NCBI RefSeq assembly: GCF_002797495.1
Contig: NZ_PGEZ01000001.1
Coordinates: 2,294,001 to 2,358,000 of the forward strand
Length of the DNA stretch: 64,000 nt
From: Mumia flava
Lineage (GTDB): Bacteria > Actinomycetota > Actinomycetes > Propionibacteriales > Nocardioidaceae
Direction: 5' to 3'
The position numbers and the translations under genes were made by a program. Below the pieces are notes generated by a model. That model was not told the origin of the DNA. It made no database searches and saw only the letters and a list, made by a program, of their open reading frames with translations. Positions 31,916 to 39,596 of this stretch are shown here, piece by piece; position 1 is the stretch's first letter; each line of letters begins with the position of its first letter.

Positions 31916-34417
31916 ATGAGTGCTTCGCGTTCCACGCCCCTCGCCCAGCCACGCGTGGTGATCATCGGTCTCGGCGTCGTCGGCGCCGCGCTGGCCGACG
32001 AGCTCGTGCTCCGCGGCCTGCGGTCGGTCACCGTGCTCGAGCAAGGCCCCCTGTACGCGACCGGGGGCTCGAGCTCGCACGCTCCCGGGTTCGTGTTCCA
32101 GACCAACCCGAACCGTACGACGAGCGCGCTCGCCGCCCGCACGCTCGGCAAGCTCGACAGGCTCGACCTCGGCGGCGCGTGGATCTCCAAGCGGGTCGGC
32201 GGCCTCGAGCTCGCCCGGACGCCCGAGCGGCTGCGCGAGCTGGCCCGGCGCCACGGCCTCGCCTCCGCCGGCGGGATCGAGTCCGCGCTCGTCGGTCCCG
32301 AGGAGTGCGCACGGCTGTGGCCCGGGCTCGACCCGTCGGTCGTGCTCGGCGGCTTCCACACGCCGACCGACGCGGTGGTCAAGAGCGCCCGGGCGGTCGA
32401 GTGGCAGGCGCGCCGCGCCGAGGCGGGCGGAGCCGTGGTCCGCGGGCACAGCCGGGTCGTGGGCATCCGTACGGCCGCCGGCCGCGTCACCGGGGTCGAG
32501 GTGGTCGGCGTGCCGTCCGCGCCCGACGCGACGCCGGAGGTCGTCCCCGCGGACGTCGTGGTCTGCTGCGCCGGCCTGTGGGGGCCGCAGATGGCGCGCG
32601 AGCTGCTCGGGTTCGAGATCCCGATGATGCCGATGGAGCACGGCTTCGCGTGGAGCACGCCGATCGCGTCCCGGGCTGCGCTCGACGAGGACGTCGAGGT
32701 CGAGCGGGTGATGCTGCGCCACCAGGACCACGCCATGTATCTGCGGGAGTGGGGGAGCACAGTCGCGATCGGCGCGTACGAGCACCGCCCGATCCCCGTC
32801 GAGCCGGAGCGGATCGCGTCCGCCGACGAGTTCGCGGCCACGGGCGTCCACCCGGCGATGCACCCGTTCACGCTCGCCGACTTCGAGCCCACGTGGCGCG
32901 AGGCGCAGACGCTGATCCCCGAGCTGCGCGGCGTCGGCCTCGACGGGAGCCGGGCGTTCAACGGCATCTTCTCGTTCACGCCCGACGGCGGGCCGATGCT
33001 CGGACCGGTCACCGGCACGGACGGGCTGTGGCTCGCCCAGGCCGTCTGGGTCAGCCAGTCCGCGGGGGTGGCGCAGGTCGTCGCCGACTGGCTCGTGCAC
33101 GACGACCCCGGGATCGACACCCACACCCTCGACCACCGGCGCTTCGACCCGGCGGTCGTGAGCCACGACTTCACCGTCGAGCGGGCCGAGGAGGCCTACG
33201 ACGAGGTGTACGACATCGTGCACCCGCGGGCGTCGACCCTGCGGCTGCGGGGGCTGCGGACGACACCGTTCTACGAGCGGCAGCGCGAGCTCGGAGCGGT
33301 GTTCGCCGAGGCGAACGGGTGGGAGCGGCCGCTGTGGTTCGAGGCCAACGCCGGGTTCGAGGGCCCGCCGGTCGCGGAGCGCGACGCCTGGTCCGCCCAG
33401 CACTGGTCGCCGATCGCCGCCGCGGAGGCCTACGCGGCGCGCAACGCGGTCGCGCTGTTCGACATGAGCGCGCTCGCGCGTCTCGAGGTCAGCGGCCCGG
33501 GCGCGGAGGCGTACCTGTCCGGTCTGCTCACCCGCCCGCCGGGGCGCTCGGTGGGCACGATCGTCTACGGGCTGCTGCTCGACGGGGCCGGCGGCGTGCT
33601 CTCGGACGTGACCGTGGCGCGGCTCGGGCCCGAGGAGTTCCACCTCGGCGTCAACGGCCCGCTCGATCGCGCCTGGCTGACCGCACACCTGCCGGACGAC
33701 GGCAGCGTGCGGATCCGCGACGTGGCGTCGGGCGCGTGCGGGCTCGGCCTGTGGGGTCCCGCGGCACGCGACGTCCTCGCGACTCTGACCCCCGACGACG
33801 TGTCGCACGCGGGGTTCGGCTTCTACCGGGCTCGGCGGATCCGGGTCGCCGGCGTGCCGGTGCTCGCGCTGCGGCTGAGCTACGTCGGCGAGCTCGGCTG
33901 GGAGCTGTACGCGCCGGCGGAGTTCGGTCGCCGGCTGTGGGACGCGCTGTGGGAGTCCGGGCGCCCGCACGGGATCGTGGCCGCGGGGCGCCGGGCGTTC
34001 GAGAGCCTGCGGCTGGAGAAGGGCTACCGGCTGTGGGGGACCGACGTCACCCGCGAGCATGCGCCCGACGAGGCCGGGCTGTCGTTCGCGGTGCGCGACG
34101 ACGGTCGGGAGTTCGTCGGGCGCGACGCGCTCGCGACGCGGCCCGCGACCCGGCGGCTGACCTGCCTCACCCTCGACGACCCGCGCCGCGTCGTGCTCGG
34201 CGGAGAGCCGGTGCGGTCCGGCGACGAGGTCGTCGGCTACGTCACCAGCGCCGACCACGGCTACACGACCCACACCTCGATCGCGTACGCCTGGGTGCCG
34301 GCAGAGCTCGCGGTCGTCGGGACGGCGCTGACCGTGGAGTGGTTCGGGGAGCAGCTCGGGGCCACCGTGACCGCCGAGCCCATCTTCGACCCCGACATGA
34401 AGCACATGCGCCGATGA
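31916..34417 (+). CDS. dmg: Dimethylglycine oxidase (FAD oxidoreductase fused to GcvT-like tetrahydrofolate domain)
   Basis: This 833-residue protein closely matches Arthrobacter dimethylglycine oxidase in length and layout. The N-terminal FAD domain begins VVIIGLGVVGAALADELV, then GGSSSHAPGFVFQTN; His55 of SHAPG is at the place of the covalent FAD attachment in this family. From about residue 430 the GcvT-like folate domain follows (VALFDMSALARLEVSGPGA, then LSYVGELGWELYAP and RAFESLRLEKGYRLWG). It oxidises dimethylglycine to sarcosine and passes the one-carbon unit to tetrahydrofolate. ATG 31916 follows AAGGAG. It sits between betaine demethylase and sarcosine oxidase genes, consistent with a stepwise pathway. 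Confidence 0.9.
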   Translation: MSASRSTPLAQPRVVIIGLGVVGAALADELVLRGLRSVTVLEQGPLYATGGSSSHAPGFVFQTNPNRTTSALAARTLGKLDRLDLGGAWISKRVGGLELARTPERLRELARRHGLASAGGIESALVGPEECARLWPGLDPSVVLGGFHTPTDAVVKSARAVEWQARRAEAGGAVVRGHSRVVGIRTAAGRVTGVEVVGVPSAPDATPEVVPADVVVCCAGLWGPQMARELLGFEIPMMPMEHGFAWSTPIASRAALDEDVEVERVMLRHQDHAMYLREWGSTVAIGAYEHRPIPVEPERIASADEFAATGVHPAMHPFTLADFEPTWREAQTLIPELRGVGLDGSRAFNGIFSFTPDGGPMLGPVTGTDGLWLAQAVWVSQSAGVAQVVADWLVHDDPGIDTHTLDHRRFDPAVVSHDFTVERAEEAYDEVYDIVHPRASTLRLRGLRTTPFYERQRELGAVFAEANGWERPLWFEANAGFEGPPVAERDAWSAQHWSPIAAAEAYAARNAVALFDMSALARLEVSGPGAEAYLSGLLTRPPGRSVGTIVYGLLLDGAGGVLSDVTVARLGPEEFHLGVNGPLDRAWLTAHLPDDGSVRIRDVASGACGLGLWGPAARDVLATLTPDDVSHAGFGFYRARRIRVAGVPVLALRLSYVGELGWELYAPAEFGRRLWDALWESGRPHGIVAAGRRAFESLRLEKGYRLWGTDVTREHAPDEAGLSFAVRDDGREFVGRDALATRPATRRLTCLTLDDPRRVVLGGEPVRSGDEVVGYVTSADHGYTTHTSIAYAWVPAELAVVGTALTVEWFGEQLGATVTAEPIFDPDMKHMRR

Positions 34418-34436
34418 CCGCGGTCGCCAGCCCGCC

Positions 34437-34560
34437 GTTCGTCGAGGCCGAGCGGAGCGACCGCCCGTTCGTCGAGGCCGAGCGGAGCGACCGCCCGTTC
34501 GTCGAGGCCGAGCGGAGCGACCGCCCGTTCGTCGAGGCCGAGCGGAGCGAGGATCGAGAC
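34437..34560. repeat. 30-bp tandem array of the interspersed repeat
   Basis: Three exact 30-bp units (34437-34466, 34467-34496, 34497-34526), each GTTCGTCGAGGCCGAGCGGA with GCGACCGCCC after it, lead into a fourth full-length copy ending GGATCGAGAC at 34560. The first three lack the GGATCGAGAC end, so the array seems to have grown by slippage of a truncated unit. Confidence 0.8.
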
Positions 34561-34581
34561 GTGTGCGGGGTCTCGATCGGG

Positions 34582-34680
34582 CTCGTTCCTCGCCCGCCTC
34601 GACCGCCGGTGGTGCTCGTTCCTCGCCCGCCTCGACCGCCGGTGGTGCTCCTTCCTCGCCCGCCTCGACCGCCGGTGGTC
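34582..34680. repeat. 33-bp tandem array, inverse orientation to its neighbour
   Basis: Three 33-bp units (34582, 34615 and 34648), each CTCGTTCCTCGCCCGCCTCG with ACCGCCGGTGGTG after it and one base change in the third, follow a GGTCTCGATCGGG start at 34569. They run opposite to the array before them, so the two arrays together form a large inverted structure. It is 30 bp upstream of the sarcosine oxidase start. Confidence 0.8.
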
Positions 34681-34709
34681 TCCACCAGCGGGAGCAGGAG
34701 GGGTCGCTG

Positions 34710-35897
34710 ATGGACGCGTACGACGTGATCGTCCTCGGGGTGGGGTCGATGGGCGGCGCGGCCTGCAACGCGCTGGCCGAGCGGGGCGCGTCGGTGCTCG
34801 GACTCGAGACCTACCAGCCCGGCCACGACCAGGGCTCCGCTCACGGGGGCAGCCGGATCGTGCGCCAGTCCTACTTCGAGGACCCGGCGTACGTCCCGCT
34901 GCTGCGCTCGGCGTACGACGGGTGGCGGCGGCTCGAGGAGGAGTCCGGCCGCGACCTGCTCACGCTGTGCGGCGGGATCTACGTCGGCGACCCGGCGAGC
35001 GTCACGTTCACCGGGAGCCGAGACGCCGCGGTTCAGCACGGTCTGGATCACGAGATCCTCGACGCTGCGCAGATCCGGGCCCGCTTCCCGACGATGGACC
35101 CGGCCGACGACGCGATGGCGGTCTACGAGGCGAACGCCGGCTACGTCCGCCCGGAGGAGACCACGATCGCGAACGCCGAGGTCGCCGTACGCAAGGGGGC
35201 CGCGCTGCGTTTCGGGGAGCGCGTGCTGCGCTGGTCGGCCACGCCGGACGGCGGTGTCGAGGTGGAGACCGGCCAGGGCCGGTACGGGGCGGACCGCCTC
35301 GTGATCGCGCCCGGGGCGTGGGCGCCGCAGCTGCTCGCCGACCTGGCGCTGCCGCTGTCGATCGAGCGGATGGTCTTCCACTGGTTCACCCCCGACTTCG
35401 CAGCGGTTCCGTACGAGCGGTGGAGCGAGGAGGAGCACCCGGTCTACATCGAGGAGACCCACGGCAACCAGCAGATCTACGGGTTCCCGATGACGGACGG
35501 GCCCGAGCGCGGGTTCAAGCTCGGGTTCTTCCGGCTCGGCACGCCGACCGATCCCGACGACGTCGACCGGGTGGTCCGCGACGAGGAGTCGACGGTGATG
35601 CAGGAGCGAGCCCGCCAGCTGTTCCCGCACCTGTCCGGGCCGGTCGTGCAGGCGAAGACCTGCCTGTACTCGGTCACGCCCGACGAGCACTTCGTGATCG
35701 GCGCCCACCCGGCGTACGAGCAGGTCGCGATCGCCTGCGGCTTCAGCGGGCACGGGTTCAAGTTCGTGCCGGTCGTCGGTGAGATCCTCGCCGACCTCGC
35801 GACCACCGGGTCGACCACCCATCCGATCGGGCTGTTCGACCCGACGCGGGGGGTGCTGCATCCCGAACGCGGGGAGCCGGAGCCGTTGCCGTCGTAA
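34710..35897 (+). CDS. Monomeric sarcosine oxidase / N-methyl amino acid oxidase
   Basis: This 395-residue flavoenzyme has the MSOX layout: FAD motif VIVLGVGSMGGAACNALAER, then the HGGSRIVRQSYFEDPAYVPL segment, and KTCLYSVTPDEHF in which Cys318 is at the site of covalent FAD attachment. Length is near the usual 390. It would convert sarcosine to glycine, formaldehyde and hydrogen peroxide. ATG 34710 is preceded by AGGAGGGG. It is 292 bp after the dimethylglycine oxidase gene, separated by repeats, and may have its own promoter. N-methyltryptophan oxidase is a close alternative, but the neighbours favour sarcosine. Confidence 0.87.
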   Translation: MDAYDVIVLGVGSMGGAACNALAERGASVLGLETYQPGHDQGSAHGGSRIVRQSYFEDPAYVPLLRSAYDGWRRLEEESGRDLLTLCGGIYVGDPASVTFTGSRDAAVQHGLDHEILDAAQIRARFPTMDPADDAMAVYEANAGYVRPEETTIANAEVAVRKGAALRFGERVLRWSATPDGGVEVETGQGRYGADRLVIAPGAWAPQLLADLALPLSIERMVFHWFTPDFAAVPYERWSEEEHPVYIEETHGNQQIYGFPMTDGPERGFKLGFFRLGTPTDPDDVDRVVRDEESTVMQERARQLFPHLSGPVVQAKTCLYSVTPDEHFVIGAHPAYEQVAIACGFSGHGFKFVPVVGEILADLATTGSTTHPIGLFDPTRGVLHPERGEPEPLPS

Positions 35898-35939
35898 AAC
35901 TCCACAGCACGGTGACCCCGTCCGCGCGATCATCGAAGG

Positions 35940-37658
35940 ATGAGCGATCACGCCGTCTCGGGCGTGTCTCGAGCGCGCCCCCTCATCCTCGCCGTCCACA
36001 CCGACCACACCGCGCTCGACCGGCTCGAGGGCGAGCTCCAGCGCTGCTTCGGCAGCGACTTCCGGGTCCGCGGAGAGTCGAGCGCTGTCGACGCGCTGCG
36101 CACCCTCGAATCGGCCCAGGACCACGGGGACCGGGTCGCGGTCGTCCTGGTCGACGTCACCCTCGACGCACGCGAGCGCAGCAAGCTGCTCGGCGCCGCG
36201 CGGTCCCTGCACCCGGACGCACGGCGGGTGCTGCTGATCCGGTGGGGCTCCTGGGCCTACCGTGACGTCGCCGAGACGATCCTGCACGACATCGCGGTCG
36301 GCGACGCCGTCTCGTACGTCCTGACGCCGTGGACCGACGGTGACGAGCTCTTCCACCGGACCGTCGCCGAGCTCGTGCAGGAGTGGTCGCGCAGCGAGGC
36401 GACGAACTGGCGCGAGGTCGTCGTGCTCGCCGACGCCGAGAACGCCCGCGCGCACGAGGTGCTCGGCGTCCTGGCGCGCAACGGCGTCCCGCACGCGTTC
36501 CGGCCGCGAGGCACCGAGATGGCCGAGCAGGTCGAGCGGTACCTCCTCGACGCCGGCAAGAGCCTCGACGCGTCGGTGGTGGTCTGGATGCCCGCGATCG
36601 GCGGCACCCTGCTGCACGACCCGAGCGACCTCGAGCTCGCCGAGGCGTGGGGCGTCCCGACCACGCTCGACGGCGACCGGTCGTTCGACCTCGTCGTCGT
36701 CGGCGCCGGGCCGGCCGGACTGGCCGCTGCGGTGTACGGGGCGTCGGAAGGGCTGCGGACGCTGATCGTCGAGCGGGAGTCGCTCGGCGGGCAGGCCGGG
36801 TCGAGCTCCCTGATCCGCAACTACCTCGGGTTCTCCCGCGGCGTGAGCGGCGTCGAGCTCGCCCAGCGCGGCTACCAGCAGGCCTGGATCTTCGGCACCC
36901 ATGTGCTGCACATGCGCGAGGTGGACGCGCTGGAGATGCAGTCCGACGGCACGCTGCGGCTGTCGGCCGGCGATGCGGGCACGGTCACCGGCCGCGCGGT
37001 CGTGCTCGCCACCGGCGTCTCGTATCGTCGCCTGGGCGTGCCGAGTCTCGAGGCGTTGAGCGGCGCCGGGGTTTTCTACGGGGCGAGCGTGACCGAGGCG
37101 CACGGGCTGCGGGGGCGGCGCGCGATCGTCGTCGGCGGTGGCAACTCCGCGGGGCAGGCCGCGATGCACCTCGCGCGCTACTGCGAGAAGGTCACGATCG
37201 CGATCCGTGGCGAGGGCGTGGCGGCGAGCATGTCGCAGTACCTCATCGACGCGATCGACGCGGCCCGCAACGTCGAGATCCGCACCCACGTCGAGGTCGT
37301 GGGGGGTGGCGGCGACGGGTGGCTGGACCACGTCGTGCTCCGGGACCGTCGGACCGACGCGCAGGTGCGCGAGGAGGTGGCCGGGCTGTTCGTGATGATC
37401 GGCGCACAGCCCCACACCGCCTGGCTCCCGGCCGAGGTCGGTCGGGACGAGCGCGGCTTCGTCCTGGCCGGTGCGGACGCCGCGGCTTCCCCGCTCTGGA
37501 CCAGCGACCGGCTGCCCCGACCGTACGAGTCGACCGTGCCGGGGGTCTTCGCCGTCGGCGACGTGCGCGCCGGGTCGGTCAAACGCGTGGCCTCGGCCGT
37601 GGGCGAGGGCTCCGTCGTGCTCGCGCAGGTCCACCAGCACCTCGCGGAGTCACCGTGA
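35940..37658 (+). CDS. Receiver-like domain fused to thioredoxin-reductase-like flavoprotein without CxxC
   Basis: This 572-residue protein has three parts. Residues 14-145 are a response-regulator receiver with Asp72 kept (VVLVDVTL), but the usual acidic pair is replaced by HT, and the conserved Lys by Thr129 (VLTPW), so phosphorylation is doubtful. Residues about 155-235 form a thioredoxin-like spacer. The rest is a thioredoxin-reductase fold: FAD motif VVVGAGPAGLAAAVYGASEG, RNYLGFS, NAD(P) motif VVGGGNSAGQAAMHLARY, and VFAVGDVRAGSVKRVASAVGEG. Where thioredoxin reductase has CxxC this has YGASVTEA; I recall this as typical of the fused family. It is coupled by GTGA to a nucleotide cyclase gene. 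Confidence 0.85.
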   Translation: MSDHAVSGVSRARPLILAVHTDHTALDRLEGELQRCFGSDFRVRGESSAVDALRTLESAQDHGDRVAVVLVDVTLDARERSKLLGAARSLHPDARRVLLIRWGSWAYRDVAETILHDIAVGDAVSYVLTPWTDGDELFHRTVAELVQEWSRSEATNWREVVVLADAENARAHEVLGVLARNGVPHAFRPRGTEMAEQVERYLLDAGKSLDASVVVWMPAIGGTLLHDPSDLELAEAWGVPTTLDGDRSFDLVVVGAGPAGLAAAVYGASEGLRTLIVERESLGGQAGSSSLIRNYLGFSRGVSGVELAQRGYQQAWIFGTHVLHMREVDALEMQSDGTLRLSAGDAGTVTGRAVVLATGVSYRRLGVPSLEALSGAGVFYGASVTEAHGLRGRRAIVVGGGNSAGQAAMHLARYCEKVTIAIRGEGVAASMSQYLIDAIDAARNVEIRTHVEVVGGGGDGWLDHVVLRDRRTDAQVREEVAGLFVMIGAQPHTAWLPAEVGRDERGFVLAGADAAASPLWTSDRLPRPYESTVPGVFAVGDVRAGSVKRVASAVGEGSVVLAQVHQHLAESP

Positions 37659-39043
37659 CCGGGGCGCCCCGTCCCGAGCGCTCCGGACCCGGCGCGGGTC
37701 GGGTCGCGCTGCTCGCGATCGTGCTGGCGCTGCCCATGCTCGGCCTCGCGGTGCTGCTCTGGCAGCCGGACCTCGACGTGTGGTGGGAGGATCACCGCGC
37801 GCACTTCTGGCTGGTGCTCGCCACCGGCGTGCTGAGCGCCGTGCTCGCGTACGCGACCGGGGTCGCGGCCCTGCGTCGCGCGGACGCCCGGGTGCTGCTG
37901 GTCTCGTACGCGTTCCTGTCCGTCGCGCTGTTCCTCGGGCTGCACGCGCTCGCGACCCCCGGCATCCTGCTCGACACCCCGAACGCCGGGTTCGTCCTGG
38001 CCACCCCGGTCGGCCTCGCCCTCGGATCGGTCTTCGCGCTGGCGTCGAGCGGAGACCTGACCGGGGAGCGGGACCGCACGGCGCTGCGCTGGGCGCAGGC
38101 GATGCGGTGGGGGATCATCGGGTTCGCCGTGCTCTGGGCGGCGGCGTCGCTGATGCGGATCCCGCCGCTGCGCGAGCAGGGCGTCGCCGAGGAGGTGGAC
38201 GGTCTGCTCACGGCGTTCGCCGGCGCGGCGATCGTGCTGTACGGCGTGAGTGCCTACCGCTACCTGCGGCTGTGGGCGCGGCACCGATCGCTCATGCTGC
38301 TCTCGATGGCCTCGGCGTTCGTGCTGCTCGCCGAGTCGTGCGTCTCGGTCGTCCTCGGCGTCAGCTGGCACCTGTCGTGGTGGGAGTGGCACGTGCTCAT
38401 GCTCGCGGCGTTCGTGCTGGTCGCGCTCGGCGCGCGGATCCAGTGGCACGAGGAGCGGTTCGCCGACCTCTACCTCGAGGACACCACCGCCGGGAACCGC
38501 GAGATGAGCGTGCTGTTCGCGGACCTCAAGGGGTTCACCACCTTCTCCGAGCAGCACACGGCACGCGACGTGACCGCGATGCTCAATGCGTACTTCGAGG
38601 TCGCGGTGCCGCCGGTCGTGCGGCGCTACCGCGGGGAGGTCGACCGGATCATCGGGGACGCGCTGATGGTCACCTTCAACCGCCGCGGCGACCAGCCCGA
38701 CCACGCCCGGCGCGCCGTGCTCGCCGGTCTGGCTCTGCAGGAGGCGACCGCGACCGTCGCCGACGCGCACCCGGGGTGGCCGCGCTTCCGGGTCGGGGTG
38801 AACTCCGGCGAGGTCACCGTCAGCGTGCTGGGCACCGAGGGTGGACGGACCCAGACCGTCATCGGCGACACGGTCAACACGGCGTCGCGGATCGAGGGCA
38901 AGGCGCCGGTCGGCGGCGTGGCGGTCGGACCGTCGACGCTGGCGGCGCTGCCCGACGCGGACGCGCACTCGCTCGGGCACGTGGAGCTGAAGGGCAAGGC
39001 GGAGCCGCTCGAGGTGTTCGAGATCCGCGGCCTCGGCAGCTGA
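37655..39043 (+). CDS. Membrane-bound class III adenylate/guanylate cyclase
   Basis: This 462-residue protein starts at GTG 37655, sharing four bases with the preceding stop. About eight hydrophobic segments fill residues 15-265, forming an unrecognised membrane sensor. A short linker leads to a class III cyclase domain: metal Asp290 in VLFADLKGFT, metal Asp335 in RIIGDALMVTF, and VIGDTVNTASRIEG with the transition-state Asn and Arg. The position usually held by the purine-selecting Lys before IGDA is Arg, so ATP versus GTP use is uncertain. It should make a cyclic nucleotide in the cytosol in response to a membrane or redox signal. Confidence 0.88.
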   Translation: MTGAPRPERSGPGAGRVALLAIVLALPMLGLAVLLWQPDLDVWWEDHRAHFWLVLATGVLSAVLAYATGVAALRRADARVLLVSYAFLSVALFLGLHALATPGILLDTPNAGFVLATPVGLALGSVFALASSGDLTGERDRTALRWAQAMRWGIIGFAVLWAAASLMRIPPLREQGVAEEVDGLLTAFAGAAIVLYGVSAYRYLRLWARHRSLMLLSMASAFVLLAESCVSVVLGVSWHLSWWEWHVLMLAAFVLVALGARIQWHEERFADLYLEDTTAGNREMSVLFADLKGFTTFSEQHTARDVTAMLNAYFEVAVPPVVRRYRGEVDRIIGDALMVTFNRRGDQPDHARRAVLAGLALQEATATVADAHPGWPRFRVGVNSGEVTVSVLGTEGGRTQTVIGDTVNTASRIEGKAPVGGVAVGPSTLAALPDADAHSLGHVELKGKAEPLEVFEIRGLGS

Positions 39044-39082
39044 GCCCTGACTCCTCCGCCACGGCCCCGGCCCCTGGCGGTC

Positions 39083-39100
39083 TGCGTAGCCGGCTACGCA
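39083..39100. promoter_or_regulatory. 18-bp perfect palindrome after the cyclase gene
   Basis: TGCGTAGCC and GGCTACGCA (39083-39100) form a loop-less perfect palindrome 40 bp after the cyclase stop. A related GTAGCCGGCT occurs near 23214, after the cupin gene. No gene starts nearby in the + direction, so an operator role is doubtful. Confidence 0.3.
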
Positions 39101-39160
39101 ATCGCGCACTGGGCCCTGATGGTTTCCCCAGCCCGGTGCGGGTCTGCGTTGCCGGGTCGG

Positions 39161-39566
39161 CGCGTGGGCGTCTCGATCGTTGCTGCGCTCCGCCTCGACG
39201 AGCGGGTGGGTCGGTCGGCGCGTGGGCGTCTCGATCGTTGCTGTGCTCCGCGTCGACGAGCGGGTGGGTCGGTCAGCGCGTGGGCGTCTCGATCGTCGCT
39301 GCGCTCCGCCTCGACGAGCGGGTGGGTCGGTCGGCGCGTGGGCGTCTCGATCGTCGCTGCGCTCCGCGTCGACGAGCGGGTGGGTCGGTCGGCGCGTGGG
39401 CGTCTCGATCGTCGCTGCGCTCCGCCTCGACGAGCGGGTGGGTCGGTCGGCGCGTGGGCGTCTCGATCGTCGCTGCGCTCCGCGTCGACGAGCGGGTGGG
39501 TCGGTCGGCGCGTGGGCGTCTCGATCGTCGCTGCGCTCCGCGTCGACGAGCGGGTGGCTCAGTCGT
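39161..39566. repeat. 58-bp tandem array, seven units
   Basis: Seven units start at 39161, 39219, 39277, 39335, 39393, 39451 and 39509. Each runs CGCGTGGGCGTCTCGATCGT, then CGCTGCGCTCCGC, [C/G]TCGACGAGCGGG and TGGGTCGGTCGG. A C/G variant alternates between units 1 to 6 (CGCCTC, CGCGTC), and the last unit decays at its end. The core belongs to the interspersed repeat family. The period is not a multiple of three and no coding gene covers it, so the 553 bp between the cyclase and MFS stop codons is non-coding. Confidence 0.9.
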
Positions 39567-39596
39567 GCGGTGGGCGAGGCGCGAGCGGGCGACCGG

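Noticed and set aside
35940-37658. Loss of CxxC as a sign of gene decay in the thioredoxin-reductase-like protein
   Set aside because: FAD and NAD(P) motifs are intact and, as I recall, the fused family as a whole lacks the CxxC, so this is a family trait.
39083-39100. Terminator for the cyclase gene
   Set aside because: The palindrome has no loop and only nine pairs, so it is a poor hairpin; left as an unexplained palindrome.
39161-39566. CRISPR array
   Set aside because: The repeats are directly adjacent with no unique spacers, the unit is 58 bp, and no cas gene is present.
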